A DNA stretch of 64,000 nt from JALOKP01 sp963800865 (GTDB lineage: Bacteria; Acidobacteriota; Polarisedimenticolia; J045). Shown in pieces: positions 34,923-42,998 of the stretch (position 1 is the first letter of the stretch; each line of letters starts with the position of its first letter). The translations under genes were made by a program, and so were the position numbers. The stretch covers positions 2,294,001-2,358,000 of the forward strand of contig CAWDCL010000004.1 in NCBI GenBank assembly GCA_963800865.1. Reading direction: 5' to 3'. The notes under the pieces were generated by a model, which saw only the letters and a program-made list of their open reading frames with translations, had not been told where the DNA came from and searched no databases.

Positions 34923-36127
34923 ATGACTCGCGATCCGCTCCCGCTCCGGACCAGCAGGCGCGTCGAGGAGGTCACCTACGCCGTCCGCGACGTCGTGCTC
35001 TGGGCGCGCCAGGCCGCGGCCGCCGGCAAGGACATGATCTACCTCAACATCGGCGACCCCTGCCAGTTCGACTTCGAGACCCCGCCCCATGTCGTCGAGG
35101 CGATCGTCCGCGCGCTCCAGGACAATCGCACCAGCTACACCCCCTCGGAAGGGATCGGCGAGGCGGTCGATGCGATCCGCGCCGACGCCGAGCTCCGCAA
35201 GGGGATCCGCGGGGTGCGCAGCGTGCTGGTCGGCAACGGCGCCTCGGAACCGATCGAGCTGCTGCTCACCGCGCTGCTCGACCCGGGCGACGCCGTGCTC
35301 GTGCCGAGTCCAGGTTACCCGCTCTATACCGCGGTGCTGGCCAAGCTCGGCGCCCGCGCGATCCCCTACTACCTCGACGAGGCCAACGGCTGGCAGCCCG
35401 ATCCGGACGAGATCGCGCGCGCCGTCGACGCGGGCACGCGGGCGATCGTGCTGATCAACCCCAACAACCCGACCGGGTCGGTCGCCGGCCGCGAGACGCT
35501 CCTGCGGGTCCTCGAGCTCGCGGCGCGGCACGGGCTGCTGGTGATGTCGGACGAGATCTACGACCGGATGCTGCTCGATCCGCACACGGACTACGTCTCG
35601 ACCGCCTCGCTGCGCGACGACGTCCCGGTGGCGACCTTCTACGGCCTGTCCAAGGTCTGGCTCGGGCCGGGGCTGCGGATCGGCTGGTGCGTGCTCTCGG
35701 GCCCGGCGGCGGCCGTGGCGCCGCTCGACGACGCGATGATGCGGCTCGCCCGCGCGCGGCTCTGCGCCAGCCACCCGGTGCAGTGCGCGATCAAGCCGGC
35801 GCTCGAGGGGCCGACGGACCACATCGTCGCGGCCAATGCCAAGCTGCGCCGGCGGCGCGACATCACGGTGGAGAAGATCCGCGAGATCCCCGGCTTCTCG
35901 ATCGTGCCGCCGACCGCGGCGTTCTACGCCTTCCCGCGCTTCACGCTGCCGATCGACGACGTCGAGCTGGTGAGACGATTGGCGCTGGAGGAGGGGGTGG
36001 TGCTGGTGCACGGGTCGGGCTTCGGGCAGAAGCCGGGGACGCAGCACGTTCGGATCGTCTTTCTGCCGCTGAGGCTCAGCTGGACGAGGCCTATCGGCGG
36101 ATTGGTTCGTTTGTGGCTCGGTTGTAG
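34923..36127 (+). CDS. Class I/II aminotransferase (AlaA-like), 3' frameshift
   Basis: PLP aminotransferase resembling alanine transaminases: NIGDPCQFDFETP, TSYTPSEGIGEAVDA, NPNNPTGSV and the PLP Lys in YGLSKVWLGPGLRIGW, ending in the domain 2 core IPGFSIVPPTAAFYAFP and GVVLVHGSGFGQKPGTQHVRIVF. From about base 36068 the original frame runs into random residues and through the downstream hairpin, while another plus frame continues with the expected EAQLDEAYRRIGSFVARL and a stop at 36127. One missing base near CTGCCGCTGAG explains this. The gene starts at ATG 34923 and follows the P5C dehydrogenase gene, which suggests an amino-acid catabolic pair. I treat it as intact except for a suspected error. 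Confidence 0.85.
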
Positions 36128-36149
36128 GCGGCGGGGGAGGCGTTGGGGC

Positions 36150-36228
36150 GGTGCGGAGGCGGAGGGAGGCCCCGGCGAGTGGGTCGCGGGCTCCAACACT
36201 CGCCGGGGCCTCCCTCCGCCTCCGCACC
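36150..36228 (+). repeat. Long hairpin H3 with conserved loop, 3' of the aminotransferase
   Basis: Two 32-base arms (36150-36181 and 36197-36228) pair perfectly around the loop GGTCGCGGGCTCCAA. The inner stem is CCGGCGAGTG, with a C/G pair where H1 has T/A. The outer stem is unrelated in sequence to the other copies. It starts 22 bases after the corrected aminotransferase stop, on the same strand. No U-tract follows. Confidence 0.9.
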
Positions 36229-36461
36229 TCCGTCGCCGGCCTGCCGGGCCACCGTCGAGAGGGATGAGAGAAGTCGTTCGGCGAACGGGGTGCGTTCCGC
36301 TCGGTGAGTACGTCGCGCTCGGGACGGTGGTCGCACCGGCGCCCCGGTGAGATGGGAGAGAGCGTATTCACCGTCCGGTTGGCGTCCCCGTGCGATGCAT
36401 ACATTTTTCTATTATTTTATTGGTCCGAGCCGGTAGGGCGGGCGGTCGTTCCCTGCGAACA
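36229..36461. other. Gene-free interior between hairpins H3 and H4
   Basis: No convincing gene. The left part has GGATGAGAGAAGTCG followed by an imperfect hairpin, as after H1; a second, similar GATGGGAGAGAGCG lies near 36349. The right part holds the only clearly AT-rich stretch of the region (around 36398-36422, with runs of T). It could be a promoter, a U-tract terminator for H4-side transcripts, or a remnant of a cassette like the one in the H1-H2 island. Confidence 0.5.
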
Positions 36462-36542
36462 GGGCGCGTGAGGCGAGGTGCCCCCTGGCGAGTGTTGGAG
36501 CCCGCGACCCACTCGCCAGGGGGCACCTCGCGTCACGCGCCC
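36462..36542 (-). repeat. Long hairpin H4 with conserved loop, 3' of the hypothetical gene at 36560
   Basis: Arms 36462-36494 and 36510-36542 pair with one mismatch in 33 positions. On the minus strand the loop reads GGTCGCGGGCTCCAA, identical to H3. It starts 17 bases after the stop of the minus-strand gene at 36560-37060. On that strand an AT-rich tract follows within about 45 bases. Confidence 0.9.
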
Positions 36543-36559
36543 GCCGAACAAGGAACGGA

Positions 36560-37060
36560 CTACGCCGGATCGCCTGCGAGCGCGGACAGCCCTTCCCACG
36601 TCGCGGCGTCCTGCGCGGTCAGGGTGCGCACGTACAGCTCGACGTCGTCGGGGGGGAACTCGGACTTCACGGCGTCGACGGCGGCCTTGAGCTTCTCGGG
36701 GGTGAGCTTGTCGAGGTCCAGGCCCTCGCCTTCCTTGAACAGGCCGTCGTCGTGCGGGATCTCGAGGAGGTCGAGGAATCGCGCCAGGAGCGGGCGCCGG
36801 TGCGCGAGGTGGAACGCGCTCAGGACCTGCATCGCGGTCTCTTCCGGCAGCCCGCCCTCGGCCAGCAGCGCCGCCCGGCGCGGGCGCGGCAGCTGTTCCA
36901 GGTAGGAGGCGCGGAAGCCGCGCGCCGTCATCCAGGGCATGAGCGCGGAGAGCCTGTCCTCGCGCGAAATCTGATCGCTCTCCCAGAGCGCCAGCGCGGC
37001 CTCGGTGCGGCGCTCCTTCGGCATCGTCTTCCAGATCTGGCGCGCGGTCCAGAAAGCCAC
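36560..37060 (-). CDS. Hypothetical cytosolic protein
   Basis: I do not recognise this 166-residue protein. It starts AFWTARQIWKTMPKERRTEAALALWE and is largely helical, with ALMPWMTARGFRASYLEQLPRP, AFHLAHRRPLLARFLDLLEIPHDDG and a Lys/Asp-rich segment (LTPEKLKAAVDAVKSEFPPDD). No signal peptide or membrane segment. GTG 37060 is chosen because GGGAGGTG precedes it; the longer open reading upstream is a GC-rich run without family features. It is followed by hairpin H4. Confidence 0.65.
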   Translation of the reverse strand: MAFWTARQIWKTMPKERRTEAALALWESDQISREDRLSALMPWMTARGFRASYLEQLPRPRRAALLAEGGLPEETAMQVLSAFHLAHRRPLLARFLDLLEIPHDDGLFKEGEGLDLDKLTPEKLKAAVDAVKSEFPPDDVELYVRTLTAQDAATWEGLSALAGDPA

Positions 37061-37113
37061 GACGGTCACCTCCCTCACGGAAACCGAAAGCCAACCACCC
37101 GCGCCCGCGCTTG

Positions 37114-38178
37114 TCAACGCCGCCGGGCGGCCGCGAGCGCGCGATAGAGCGCAAGGTACCGGGCCGCGGTGCTCTCGATGTCGTACGCCGCGACGCGCCG
37201 GCGCCCCTCCGCGGCCAGCGCGGCGCGGCGCGCGGGGTCGGCGGAGAGCGCGGCGATGGCGGCCGCCAGCCCCGCCGCGTCGCCGGGCGCGAAGGTCAGG
37301 GCGCTGACGCCCTCCTCGAGCAGTTCCGCGGTGCCCGGGATCCGCGAGCCGATCACCGGCACGCCGAAGTGGAAGGCGTCGAGCAGCACGGTGCCGAGCC
37401 CCTCGTGAACCGACGGCAGCACGAAGAGGTCGGCGGCGGCGAACCACCGGTCCGGATCGCGGTCGTACCCGACGAGGTGCAGCCGCTCCGCCGCCCCCCC
37501 GCCCGCGGCGCGAGCCGCAGCCTGCGTCGGCTCGCGCAGCGAACCGTCGCCGACCCACGCGTGGTGGTATCCGGGAAGGGTGTCCGCCATCGCCCGCGCG
37601 AGCGTCAGCGGGTCCTTCTGCGGCTCGAGCGCGCCGACGGTGAGCCCCAGCGGCGCGGTCGCGGGAACCCCGAGCGCGGACCGCAGCGCCGCCCGCGCTG
37701 CCGGGTCGGCGCGGCGGGTGCGATCGATCGCGGAGGGGATGCGCTCGACGAGGCCCGGCGGCACGCCGGCCGCGAGGAGCGAGCGCTCGACGCTCTCCGA
37801 GATCGCGACGACACGGTCGAGCCGGCGCAGGAAGAACGGGGACGCGGGCCGGTCGAGCCGGCGCGTCGCCAGCGCCGCGTCCCCGCGCCGGCGCGCGAGG
37901 ACCGCGAGCGGGGTCGTCGCCGCGGTGTGCGCGTGGAGCAGCTTCGGACCCGCCAGCCGCCGCGCCAGCCGGAGCGCCTCGACCCGACCGGCCGCCTCGA
38001 GCACCTCGGTCCCGGGAATCTCCCGGTAGCGTCCCGCCGCGGTCTCGCCCCGCCGGGCGATGACGGTCGACCCCACGCCCTGCCGGGCGAGGGCCGCGAG
38101 CAGGAGCTGCAGCTGACGCTGTCCGCCGCGCCAGCCGCGCTCGAGGTCCAGGTGCACGATCGCCGGCAAGGCGTCCAC
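37114..38178 (-). CDS. Glycosyltransferase family 4 (GT-B) protein
   Basis: A 354-residue sugar transferase. N-terminal HLDLERGWRGGQRQLQLLLAALARQG is the acceptor-side Rossmann domain; the C-terminal donor domain has GALEPQKDPLTLARA, HLVGYDRDPDRWFAAADLFVLPSVHEGLGTVLLDA and GTAELLEEGVSALTF, including the Glu-rich EGLGTVLLE-type motif of GT4 enzymes. GTG 38178 has GGGGAGG upstream. It lies next to a GT9 enzyme on the same strand, so both probably build an envelope glycolipid or lipopolysaccharide core. Substrate unknown. Confidence 0.9.
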   Translation of the reverse strand: MDALPAIVHLDLERGWRGGQRQLQLLLAALARQGVGSTVIARRGETAAGRYREIPGTEVLEAAGRVEALRLARRLAGPKLLHAHTAATTPLAVLARRRGDAALATRRLDRPASPFFLRRLDRVVAISESVERSLLAAGVPPGLVERIPSAIDRTRRADPAARAALRSALGVPATAPLGLTVGALEPQKDPLTLARAMADTLPGYHHAWVGDGSLREPTQAAARAAGGGAAERLHLVGYDRDPDRWFAAADLFVLPSVHEGLGTVLLDAFHFGVPVIGSRIPGTAELLEEGVSALTFAPGDAAGLAAAIAALSADPARRAALAAEGRRRVAAYDIESTAARYLALYRALAAARRR

Positions 38179-38204
38179 GGACTCGATCCTCCCCGGCAGC
38201 GGCG

Positions 38205-39269
38205 CTACGCCGGCGTCGCGCGCGCGAGACGGCTCAGCTCGGCCCAGACCGTCGCTTCGTCGAGCGCCGCGAGGCAGGCGTGATGGGCGAGCGGGCAGCG
38301 CGGGTCGCCGCTCGCGCTGCAGGGCTGGCAGGGCAGTCCGAGCGCGAGCGCGTGGTAGGGACGCCCGTCGCGCAGTGCGTCGGGATCGGTCGGGCCGTGG
38401 AGCGCGATCGCCGGAACCCCCAGCGCACGGGCGATGTGTGTCGGTCCGGAGTCGTTGCCGACGAAGGCGGCGGCGTGGGTCAACTCGGCGACGAGGCCTC
38501 CGACCCCGGCGTCGCGCCGGTCGAGCGCGTCCGGGCAGGCGGCGCGCAGCGCATCGAGCAGCGGCGCCTCCGCCGGTCCGCCGTAGAGCGCGGGCCGGAA
38601 CCCGCCGCGCTCGCGCGCCAGCGCGAGCAGCGCGGCGTAGCGCGTGACCGGCCAGCGCTTGGTCGCGTAGTGCGCACCGGGCGCGACGGCCAGGAGCGGC
38701 TCGTCCCGCCACCCCGCGTCCACCAGGCGTTCGCGTGCGGCCCGGCGGCGCCCGTCGTCGACGACGAGGCGCAGCGGGCGCGGAGGGACGGGCCCGACGA
38801 GCGGCTCGAGCAGCGCGATCGGCCGGGCCGGGAAGTTCCGGCCCGCGTCGTCGCGCGGCACGAGGTGGGTATAGCCAAGACCCTGGCCCCGGCCGGAGAA
38901 CCCGACCCGCACCGCCGCGCCCGAGCCTCGCGCGAGCAGGCTCGTCCGGGCCGAGCGCGAGACCCCGAAGAAGACCTCGGGCCGGCGTTCCCGAACGAAG
39001 CCCGCGACCCGGGCCAGGCCCCGCACGCCGCGGTCGGCTCCGGCCTTGTCGTAGGCGAGCAGCGACGCGACGCGCGGATCTCCGGCCAGCACCTCGAGCG
39101 CCGCCGCCCGCCCGACGACGGCGAGCTCGGCAGCCGGCCAGCGCTCGGCGAGTTCCTCGAGCAGCGGCGTCGTGAAGACCATGTCCCCGATGAAGGCCAG
39201 CTGCGCGACGACGATCGAGCGCGGCGGGCGCGCCGCGAACGATCGCGACAGGGAGGCATGGTTCCGCAT
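38205..39269 (-). CDS. Glycosyltransferase family 9 (heptosyltransferase-like)
   Basis: A 354-residue GT-B enzyme of the ADP-heptose:LPS heptosyltransferase family. Motifs: AQLAFIGDMVFTTPLLEELAERWP near the N-terminus (sugar acceptor side), VAPGAHYATKRWPVTRYAAL, and the donor-binding FVGNDSGPTHIARALGVPAIALHGPTDP. The C-terminal CQPCSASGDPRCPLAHHACL is Cys-rich as in many GT9 proteins. ATG 39269. The gene is 26 bases upstream of the GT4 gene in the same direction, supporting an outer-membrane or lipid-linked glycan role and a diderm envelope. Confidence 0.92.
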   Translation of the reverse strand: MRNHASLSRSFAARPPRSIVVAQLAFIGDMVFTTPLLEELAERWPAAELAVVGRAAALEVLAGDPRVASLLAYDKAGADRGVRGLARVAGFVRERRPEVFFGVSRSARTSLLARGSGAAVRVGFSGRGQGLGYTHLVPRDDAGRNFPARPIALLEPLVGPVPPRPLRLVVDDGRRRAARERLVDAGWRDEPLLAVAPGAHYATKRWPVTRYAALLALARERGGFRPALYGGPAEAPLLDALRAACPDALDRRDAGVGGLVAELTHAAAFVGNDSGPTHIARALGVPAIALHGPTDPDALRDGRPYHALALGLPCQPCSASGDPRCPLAHHACLAALDEATVWAELSRLARATPA

Positions 39270-39323
39270 CGTCCCGGAATGGTAGCCTTTCGCGGCGGCG
39301 CCGGGCCGCCCCTGGAGGTCGCG

Positions 39324-39998
39324 ATGACCGCTTCCCGTCCGCTTTCCGTCGCGCTGGCGGCCTTCGCCCTGGTGCTCGCCGCGGCGCCCCCGACCCGTGC
39401 CAGCGATGCCTCGAGCTGGAAGGAACCTGCGACCGGCGAGGTCTTCCCGGTGACGGTCACGCCGCCGGGCGGGGCCACCGCGCTCGTCCTGACCGGCGGC
39501 GGGGTCCGGACCAAGGTGGTCTTCAAGGTCTACGCCCTGGGTTTCTACGTCGATCCGGGCGCGGCGGTGACGGGGCTCGCCGCGTGGGCCGGCAAGCCGG
39601 CCGATGCGCTCCGCTCCGACCCGGCGTTCTACAAGGCCCTGGTCGATTTCCCGGGCGACAAGCTGGTGGTCATGAAGTTCGTGCGCAACCTCGAGGGGGG
39701 CCAGATCGGGGACGCGCTCGACGCGGCGGTCTCCCGGACGCTCCCTTCCGGAGACCCCGCGCGAGCGCAGTTCCGAGCCCTTTGGAAGGATCCGATCAAG
39801 GAGGGGGACGAGACCTCGATCCTGATCGGGTCCGGAGGCGCGGTGTCGGTCATTCGCGCCGGCGCCGTCGTCGGCACCGTCAATTCGAAACCGCTCGGCA
39901 AGGCGCTGCTGCTGGCCTGGTTTGGTGACGAGCCGGTGTCGGACAGCATCCGGAAGGGGGCGGCGGAGCGGGTGCCGGGCATCCTGCAGGGCGGATAG
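39324..39998 (+). CDS. Secreted chalcone-isomerase-like protein
   Basis: A 224-residue protein with a signal peptide (SVALAAFALVLAAAPPTRA, cleavage after ASDA). The mature part, VVFKVYALGFYVDPGAAVTGLA and FVRNLEGGQIGDALDAAVSR to EGDETSILIGSGG, matches the chalcone-isomerase-like (CHI) fold of secreted bacterial proteins, which probably binds fatty acids or related lipids rather than being a true chalcone isomerase. ATG 39324 has GGAGG at good spacing. No operon partners on the plus strand; it diverges from the GT9 gene. Confidence 0.8.
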   Translation: MTASRPLSVALAAFALVLAAAPPTRASDASSWKEPATGEVFPVTVTPPGGATALVLTGGGVRTKVVFKVYALGFYVDPGAAVTGLAAWAGKPADALRSDPAFYKALVDFPGDKLVVMKFVRNLEGGQIGDALDAAVSRTLPSGDPARAQFRALWKDPIKEGDETSILIGSGGAVSVIRAGAVVGTVNSKPLGKALLLAWFGDEPVSDSIRKGAAERVPGILQGG

Positions 39999-40108
39999 GA
40001 CCGGCTAGCTGGCCCTAATTGCACGTTAGTCGGGTCCGCCGGCCGCCCGCGGTGGTACCCTCGCGCGGGCCTCCGGAGAGTTCGGCCCCCGGGCCCCCGT
40101 GGTTTCCC

Positions 40109-40138
40109 TTGATCGGCCCGTGATCGGGTCGCTATATT
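40109..40138 (+). promoter_or_regulatory. Promoter for the RodZ-like gene
   Basis: TTGATC (40109-40114), an 18-base spacer and TATATT (40133-40138). Start of transcription would fall near 40145, which rules out translation from the upstream in-frame ATG at 40137 and supports ATG 40185. Confidence 0.6.
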
Positions 40139-40184
40139 GCCCCGGAACAGGGATTTGCCGGTTTCGTCCGGCCCGGAGTTCGGG

Positions 40185-40835
40185 ATGGCCTCTCCCTCCC
40201 AACAGCCGCGTATCGGGAAGGTGGTCCAGCACCCGCGGAGCGCCGCCGCGGTGCCGCCGCCCGTCGAAAAGCGGCCCGCGATCACGACGCGGCCGCCCTT
40301 GACGGAGCCTTCGGGCACCACGAAGGGCGGGCGTCAGACCTTCGGGGACATCATCCGGCGGGCCCGCGAACTGCGCGGCATCGAGCTGCGCGAGGTGGCC
40401 GAGGCGACGAAGATCAACCTCCGCTACCTCGAGGCCCTCGAGCGCAACGACTTCACCTACATCCCCGGCGGCATCCACGCCCGCAACTTCGTGCGCGCCT
40501 ACGCGAGGCAGATCGGCGTGGATGAGGCGGAGATGGTCAACGCCTTCCTCTACGAGTCGACCGTGCAGCACAGGAAGGGGCCGGCGGAGGAACCGCACAT
40601 CGTCGTGCCGCTCCGGACCGACGACCCGACGGTGCGTTCGCTGCGCTCGCACTACCAGGTCGAATCGGGCAGCGACGATCGGCGGCGGCGGCACGCGCGC
40701 AGCGTCCTCTTTCTCGCGGCGCTCGCGGTCGCGGCCGCCGCGGCCGGCGCCGGGTACTGGCTCGTCGCCCACTCGGCGCGCGTTCAGGCCGCGGCGCCGG
40801 TGACGGCCCCCGTACCGGGCTCTCCCGCTCGGTGA
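40185..40835 (+). CDS. RodZ-like helix-turn-helix membrane protein
   Basis: A 216-residue protein: a Pro-rich, disordered N-terminus, a cytoplasmic Xre-type helix-turn-helix (TFGDIIRRARELRGIELREVAEATKINLRYLEALE, followed by the FTYIPGGIHARNFVRAYARQIG segment found in RodZ/HTH_25 proteins), a basic stretch, and one membrane helix near the C-terminus (VLFLAALAVAAAAAGAGYWLV). RodZ links MreB to the cell wall, but this protein ends shortly after the helix and lacks the periplasmic domain, so its role is open. Its TGA overlaps the GTG of the next gene, and a PP2C phosphatase follows. Confidence 0.8.
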   Translation: MASPSQQPRIGKVVQHPRSAAAVPPPVEKRPAITTRPPLTEPSGTTKGGRQTFGDIIRRARELRGIELREVAEATKINLRYLEALERNDFTYIPGGIHARNFVRAYARQIGVDEAEMVNAFLYESTVQHRKGPAEEPHIVVPLRTDDPTVRSLRSHYQVESGSDDRRRRHARSVLFLAALAVAAAAAGAGYWLVAHSARVQAAAPVTAPVPGSPAR

Positions 40836-41971
40836 CCTCTCCCTCCGGAACCGGTGCGCGCATCGTCGCCGCGGTGCGGGCGGCGAGCGCACCGCGGCCG
40901 GCACGCCTCGCCGCGGCTCGCGGCGCGCTGCCGCTCGATCCGGGCGACCTGGTGCTGCTCCAGGTGCTGCTCGCGAACGACGAGGATCGGGAGATCGCGG
41001 AGTCCGCGGAGCAATCGCTTTCCGAGCTGGATCCCGAGACCGCCCTGGCCCTCGCCGACGACCGGGAGACCGCGCCCGAGGTGCTGGGCTTTCTCGCGGC
41101 CGGGGCGGAGCGCTGGCCCGCGGCCGCTGCAACCCTGGCGGGACGGCGGGGACTCGATCCGGTCTGCTACCGCGCGCTGGCCGAATCCAGCGCGGCCGCG
41201 CCGCTCGACATGCTGGCGCTCAACCAGGAAGCGCTGGCCGCCGACCCCGGGCTCGGAACGCTGCTCGCCGCCAACCCCTCGTTGCCGGGGCAGGCCCGCG
41301 CCCGGCTGCTCGACTTCCTGGACGAGCTCGCCAAGGAGTCGGCGCCGGCGGCCGAGCCCGAGCTCCCGGAGGGCCCGGTCCCGGACGCCCCGCCGCCGGC
41401 GCGGGACCCGTTCCTGGCCTCGCTCGGGATCGACGCCGAGGTGGAGGCGCTCCTCCCGCAGCTCGACCTCGACCTCGGGATGCTGGCGGATCGCTCGGAG
41501 CTGCTCGGCTCGGTCGAGGAGGGGGACGACCTCTCGCTCATCGTGCGGCTCTCCAAGATGAACGTGGGGCAGAAGCTGCGGGCGGCGCTGTTCGGCTCGC
41601 GCGAGGAGCGCGGGATCCTCGTGCGGGACAGCAACCGACTGGTCTCCTGCTCGGTCGTCAAGAACCCGAAGTTCACGGTGACCGAGGCCGACCAGGTCGC
41701 CAAGAGCCGGAACATCTCGACCGAGGTGCTGCGGTTGATCGCCCGCCACCGCGACTTCGGCAAGGCCTACTCGATCCAGAAGAACCTCGTCGTCAACCCG
41801 CGCTGCCCGGCCGACCTCGCGCTGAACCTGGTGGCGGTGCTGAACGACCACGACCTGAAGCTGATGCTGCGAAACCGGAACATCGGCGAGGCGGTGCGGC
41901 GGCAGGCCAAGAAGGTGTTCGACGTCCGGGAGGAGCGGAAGCGCGTCCGCGTCACGCCCGGAAAGCACTGA
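40832..41971 (+). CDS. Hypothetical helical-repeat protein, coupled to the RodZ-like gene
   Basis: A 379-residue soluble protein. The N-terminal two-thirds is rich in Ala/Leu repeats reminiscent of HEAT/ARM or DUF2336-type repeats (LQVLLANDEDREIAESAEQSL, TALALADDRETAPEVLGFLA, LDMLALNQEALAADPGLGTLL), then a Pro/Glu linker and a charged C-terminal domain (LSKMNVGQKLRAALFGSREER, VTEADQVAKSRNISTEVLRL, IQKNLVVNPRCPADLALNLV). I do not know the family; similar proteins seem to be lineage-specific. GTG 40832 overlaps the RodZ-like stop (GTGA). Third gene of the set is a PP2C phosphatase, which hints at a signalling role. Confidence 0.7.
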   Translation: MTSPSGTGARIVAAVRAASAPRPARLAAARGALPLDPGDLVLLQVLLANDEDREIAESAEQSLSELDPETALALADDRETAPEVLGFLAAGAERWPAAAATLAGRRGLDPVCYRALAESSAAAPLDMLALNQEALAADPGLGTLLAANPSLPGQARARLLDFLDELAKESAPAAEPELPEGPVPDAPPPARDPFLASLGIDAEVEALLPQLDLDLGMLADRSELLGSVEEGDDLSLIVRLSKMNVGQKLRAALFGSREERGILVRDSNRLVSCSVVKNPKFTVTEADQVAKSRNISTEVLRLIARHRDFGKAYSIQKNLVVNPRCPADLALNLVAVLNDHDLKLMLRNRNIGEAVRRQAKKVFDVREERKRVRVTPGKH

Positions 41972-42076
41972 ACCCGGTTGCGCCGCACCGGGCCTGTTTG
42001 AGCTAGATTAGACGCTGCGTCCTCCGAGATCCCCGGGATCCCGGTCGTGGCGCGGCCGAGGAGAAGCGTACCGTCG

Positions 42077-42901
42077 ATGATCGTCGCCGGGGCAGGCCTG
42101 ACCGACCGCGGGCGGCTGCGTCCGCACAACGAGGACTCGCTCCTCGTGGCGGCGGATCACGGTCTGTTCGCGGTGGCCGATGGCATGGGGGGGCACGCCG
42201 CGGGCGAGGTCGCGTCGCACCTGGCGATCGAAGCCGTCCGCGCGGCGCTCGCCGAGGGCCCGCTTCCGGACCGGGACATGCCGTCCCGGCTGAGGAGCGC
42301 GATCGAGGACGCCAACCGCCGGATCGCCGAGCAGATCGAGCATCAGCCCGAGTGCCGGGGCATGGGAACGACCCTGGTCGTGGCGGTTTCCGAGGGGCCG
42401 CGCTGCTGGATCGCCCACATCGGTGATTCCCGCGCCTACCTGGTCCGCGGGGAACAGATCACTCAGCTGACGGCCGACCACTCGTTCGTCAACGAGCTCG
42501 TCCGGCTCGGGATGCTGTCGCGCGAGCAGGCGGCGCGCGATCCGCGCCGGAACGTCGTGACCCGGGCCCTGGGCAGCGGCGCGATGGTGGTGCCGGAGAT
42601 CCACGAGTACCGGGTTGAGCCGGGCGACACCCTGCTGCTCTGTTCGGACGGACTGAACACGATGCTCGCCGACGAGCGGATCCTGGCCGTCGTGCAGGAA
42701 TCGGGCGCCTCGCTCGAGGAAGCCTGCACCGGCCTCGTCGCCGCCGCGAACGCCGCGGGCGGCGAGGACAACATCTCGGTCGTGGCCATTCGGTGGCAGG
42801 AGGAAGGCGACGCGACGGACGGCGGCCCCGCCCCACCGCCCCCCCCGCCCACCGAGGGGGCCGAGCCGTCCTCGGAGACCGAGCCGACGGCCGAGGCCTG
42901 A
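42077..42901 (+). CDS. PP2C-family Ser/Thr protein phosphatase
   Basis: Metal-dependent phosphatase that reverses Ser/Thr kinase signalling. Motifs: GLTDRGRLRPHNEDSLLV, FAVADGMGGHAAGEVASH (metal Asp and Gly), GMGTTLVVAV, IAHIGDSRAYLVR, LTADHSFVNELVRLGML and the C-terminal GGEDNISVVAIRW with the last metal Asp. The C-terminus is Pro-rich and disordered (PPPPPPPTEG). I choose ATG 42077 because GAGGAGAA lies upstream; a GTG at 42047 would add ten residues. It lies downstream of the RodZ-like pair. No kinase gene is in the window. Confidence 0.93.
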   Translation: MIVAGAGLTDRGRLRPHNEDSLLVAADHGLFAVADGMGGHAAGEVASHLAIEAVRAALAEGPLPDRDMPSRLRSAIEDANRRIAEQIEHQPECRGMGTTLVVAVSEGPRCWIAHIGDSRAYLVRGEQITQLTADHSFVNELVRLGMLSREQAARDPRRNVVTRALGSGAMVVPEIHEYRVEPGDTLLLCSDGLNTMLADERILAVVQESGASLEEACTGLVAAANAAGGEDNISVVAIRWQEEGDATDGGPAPPPPPPTEGAEPSSETEPTAEA

Positions 42902-42956
42902 AGCGGCCGCCAGCGGGCCCCGATCCGCCGAATTCCCGCGCCGGGAGGCCGTTTTC

Positions 42957-42985
42957 TTGACCGGACGGGAACCGCTCCTTATAGT
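42957..42985 (+). promoter_or_regulatory. Sigma70-type promoter for the secreted protein at 42999
   Basis: TTGACC (42957-42962), a 17-base spacer and TATAGT (42980-42985). It shows that the apparent in-frame TTG at 42957 is the -35 box and not a start codon. Confidence 0.7.
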
Positions 42986-42998
42986 CGCTCCGACCCCG

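Noticed and set aside
36128..36350. C-terminal extension of the aminotransferase through hairpin H3
   Set aside because: The residues have no aminotransferase character and come from reading palindromic DNA after a one-base slip; the native ending is in the other frame.
30933..36404. A single 1823-codon minus frame running from 36404 through the kinase
   Set aside because: Only the part from 33098 down is a kinase; the upstream part is opposite the dehydrogenase and aminotransferase genes and has no domain.
42957..42998. TTG start at 42957 for the secreted protein
   Set aside because: This TTG is the -35 element of a good promoter and lies before any possible transcript start.
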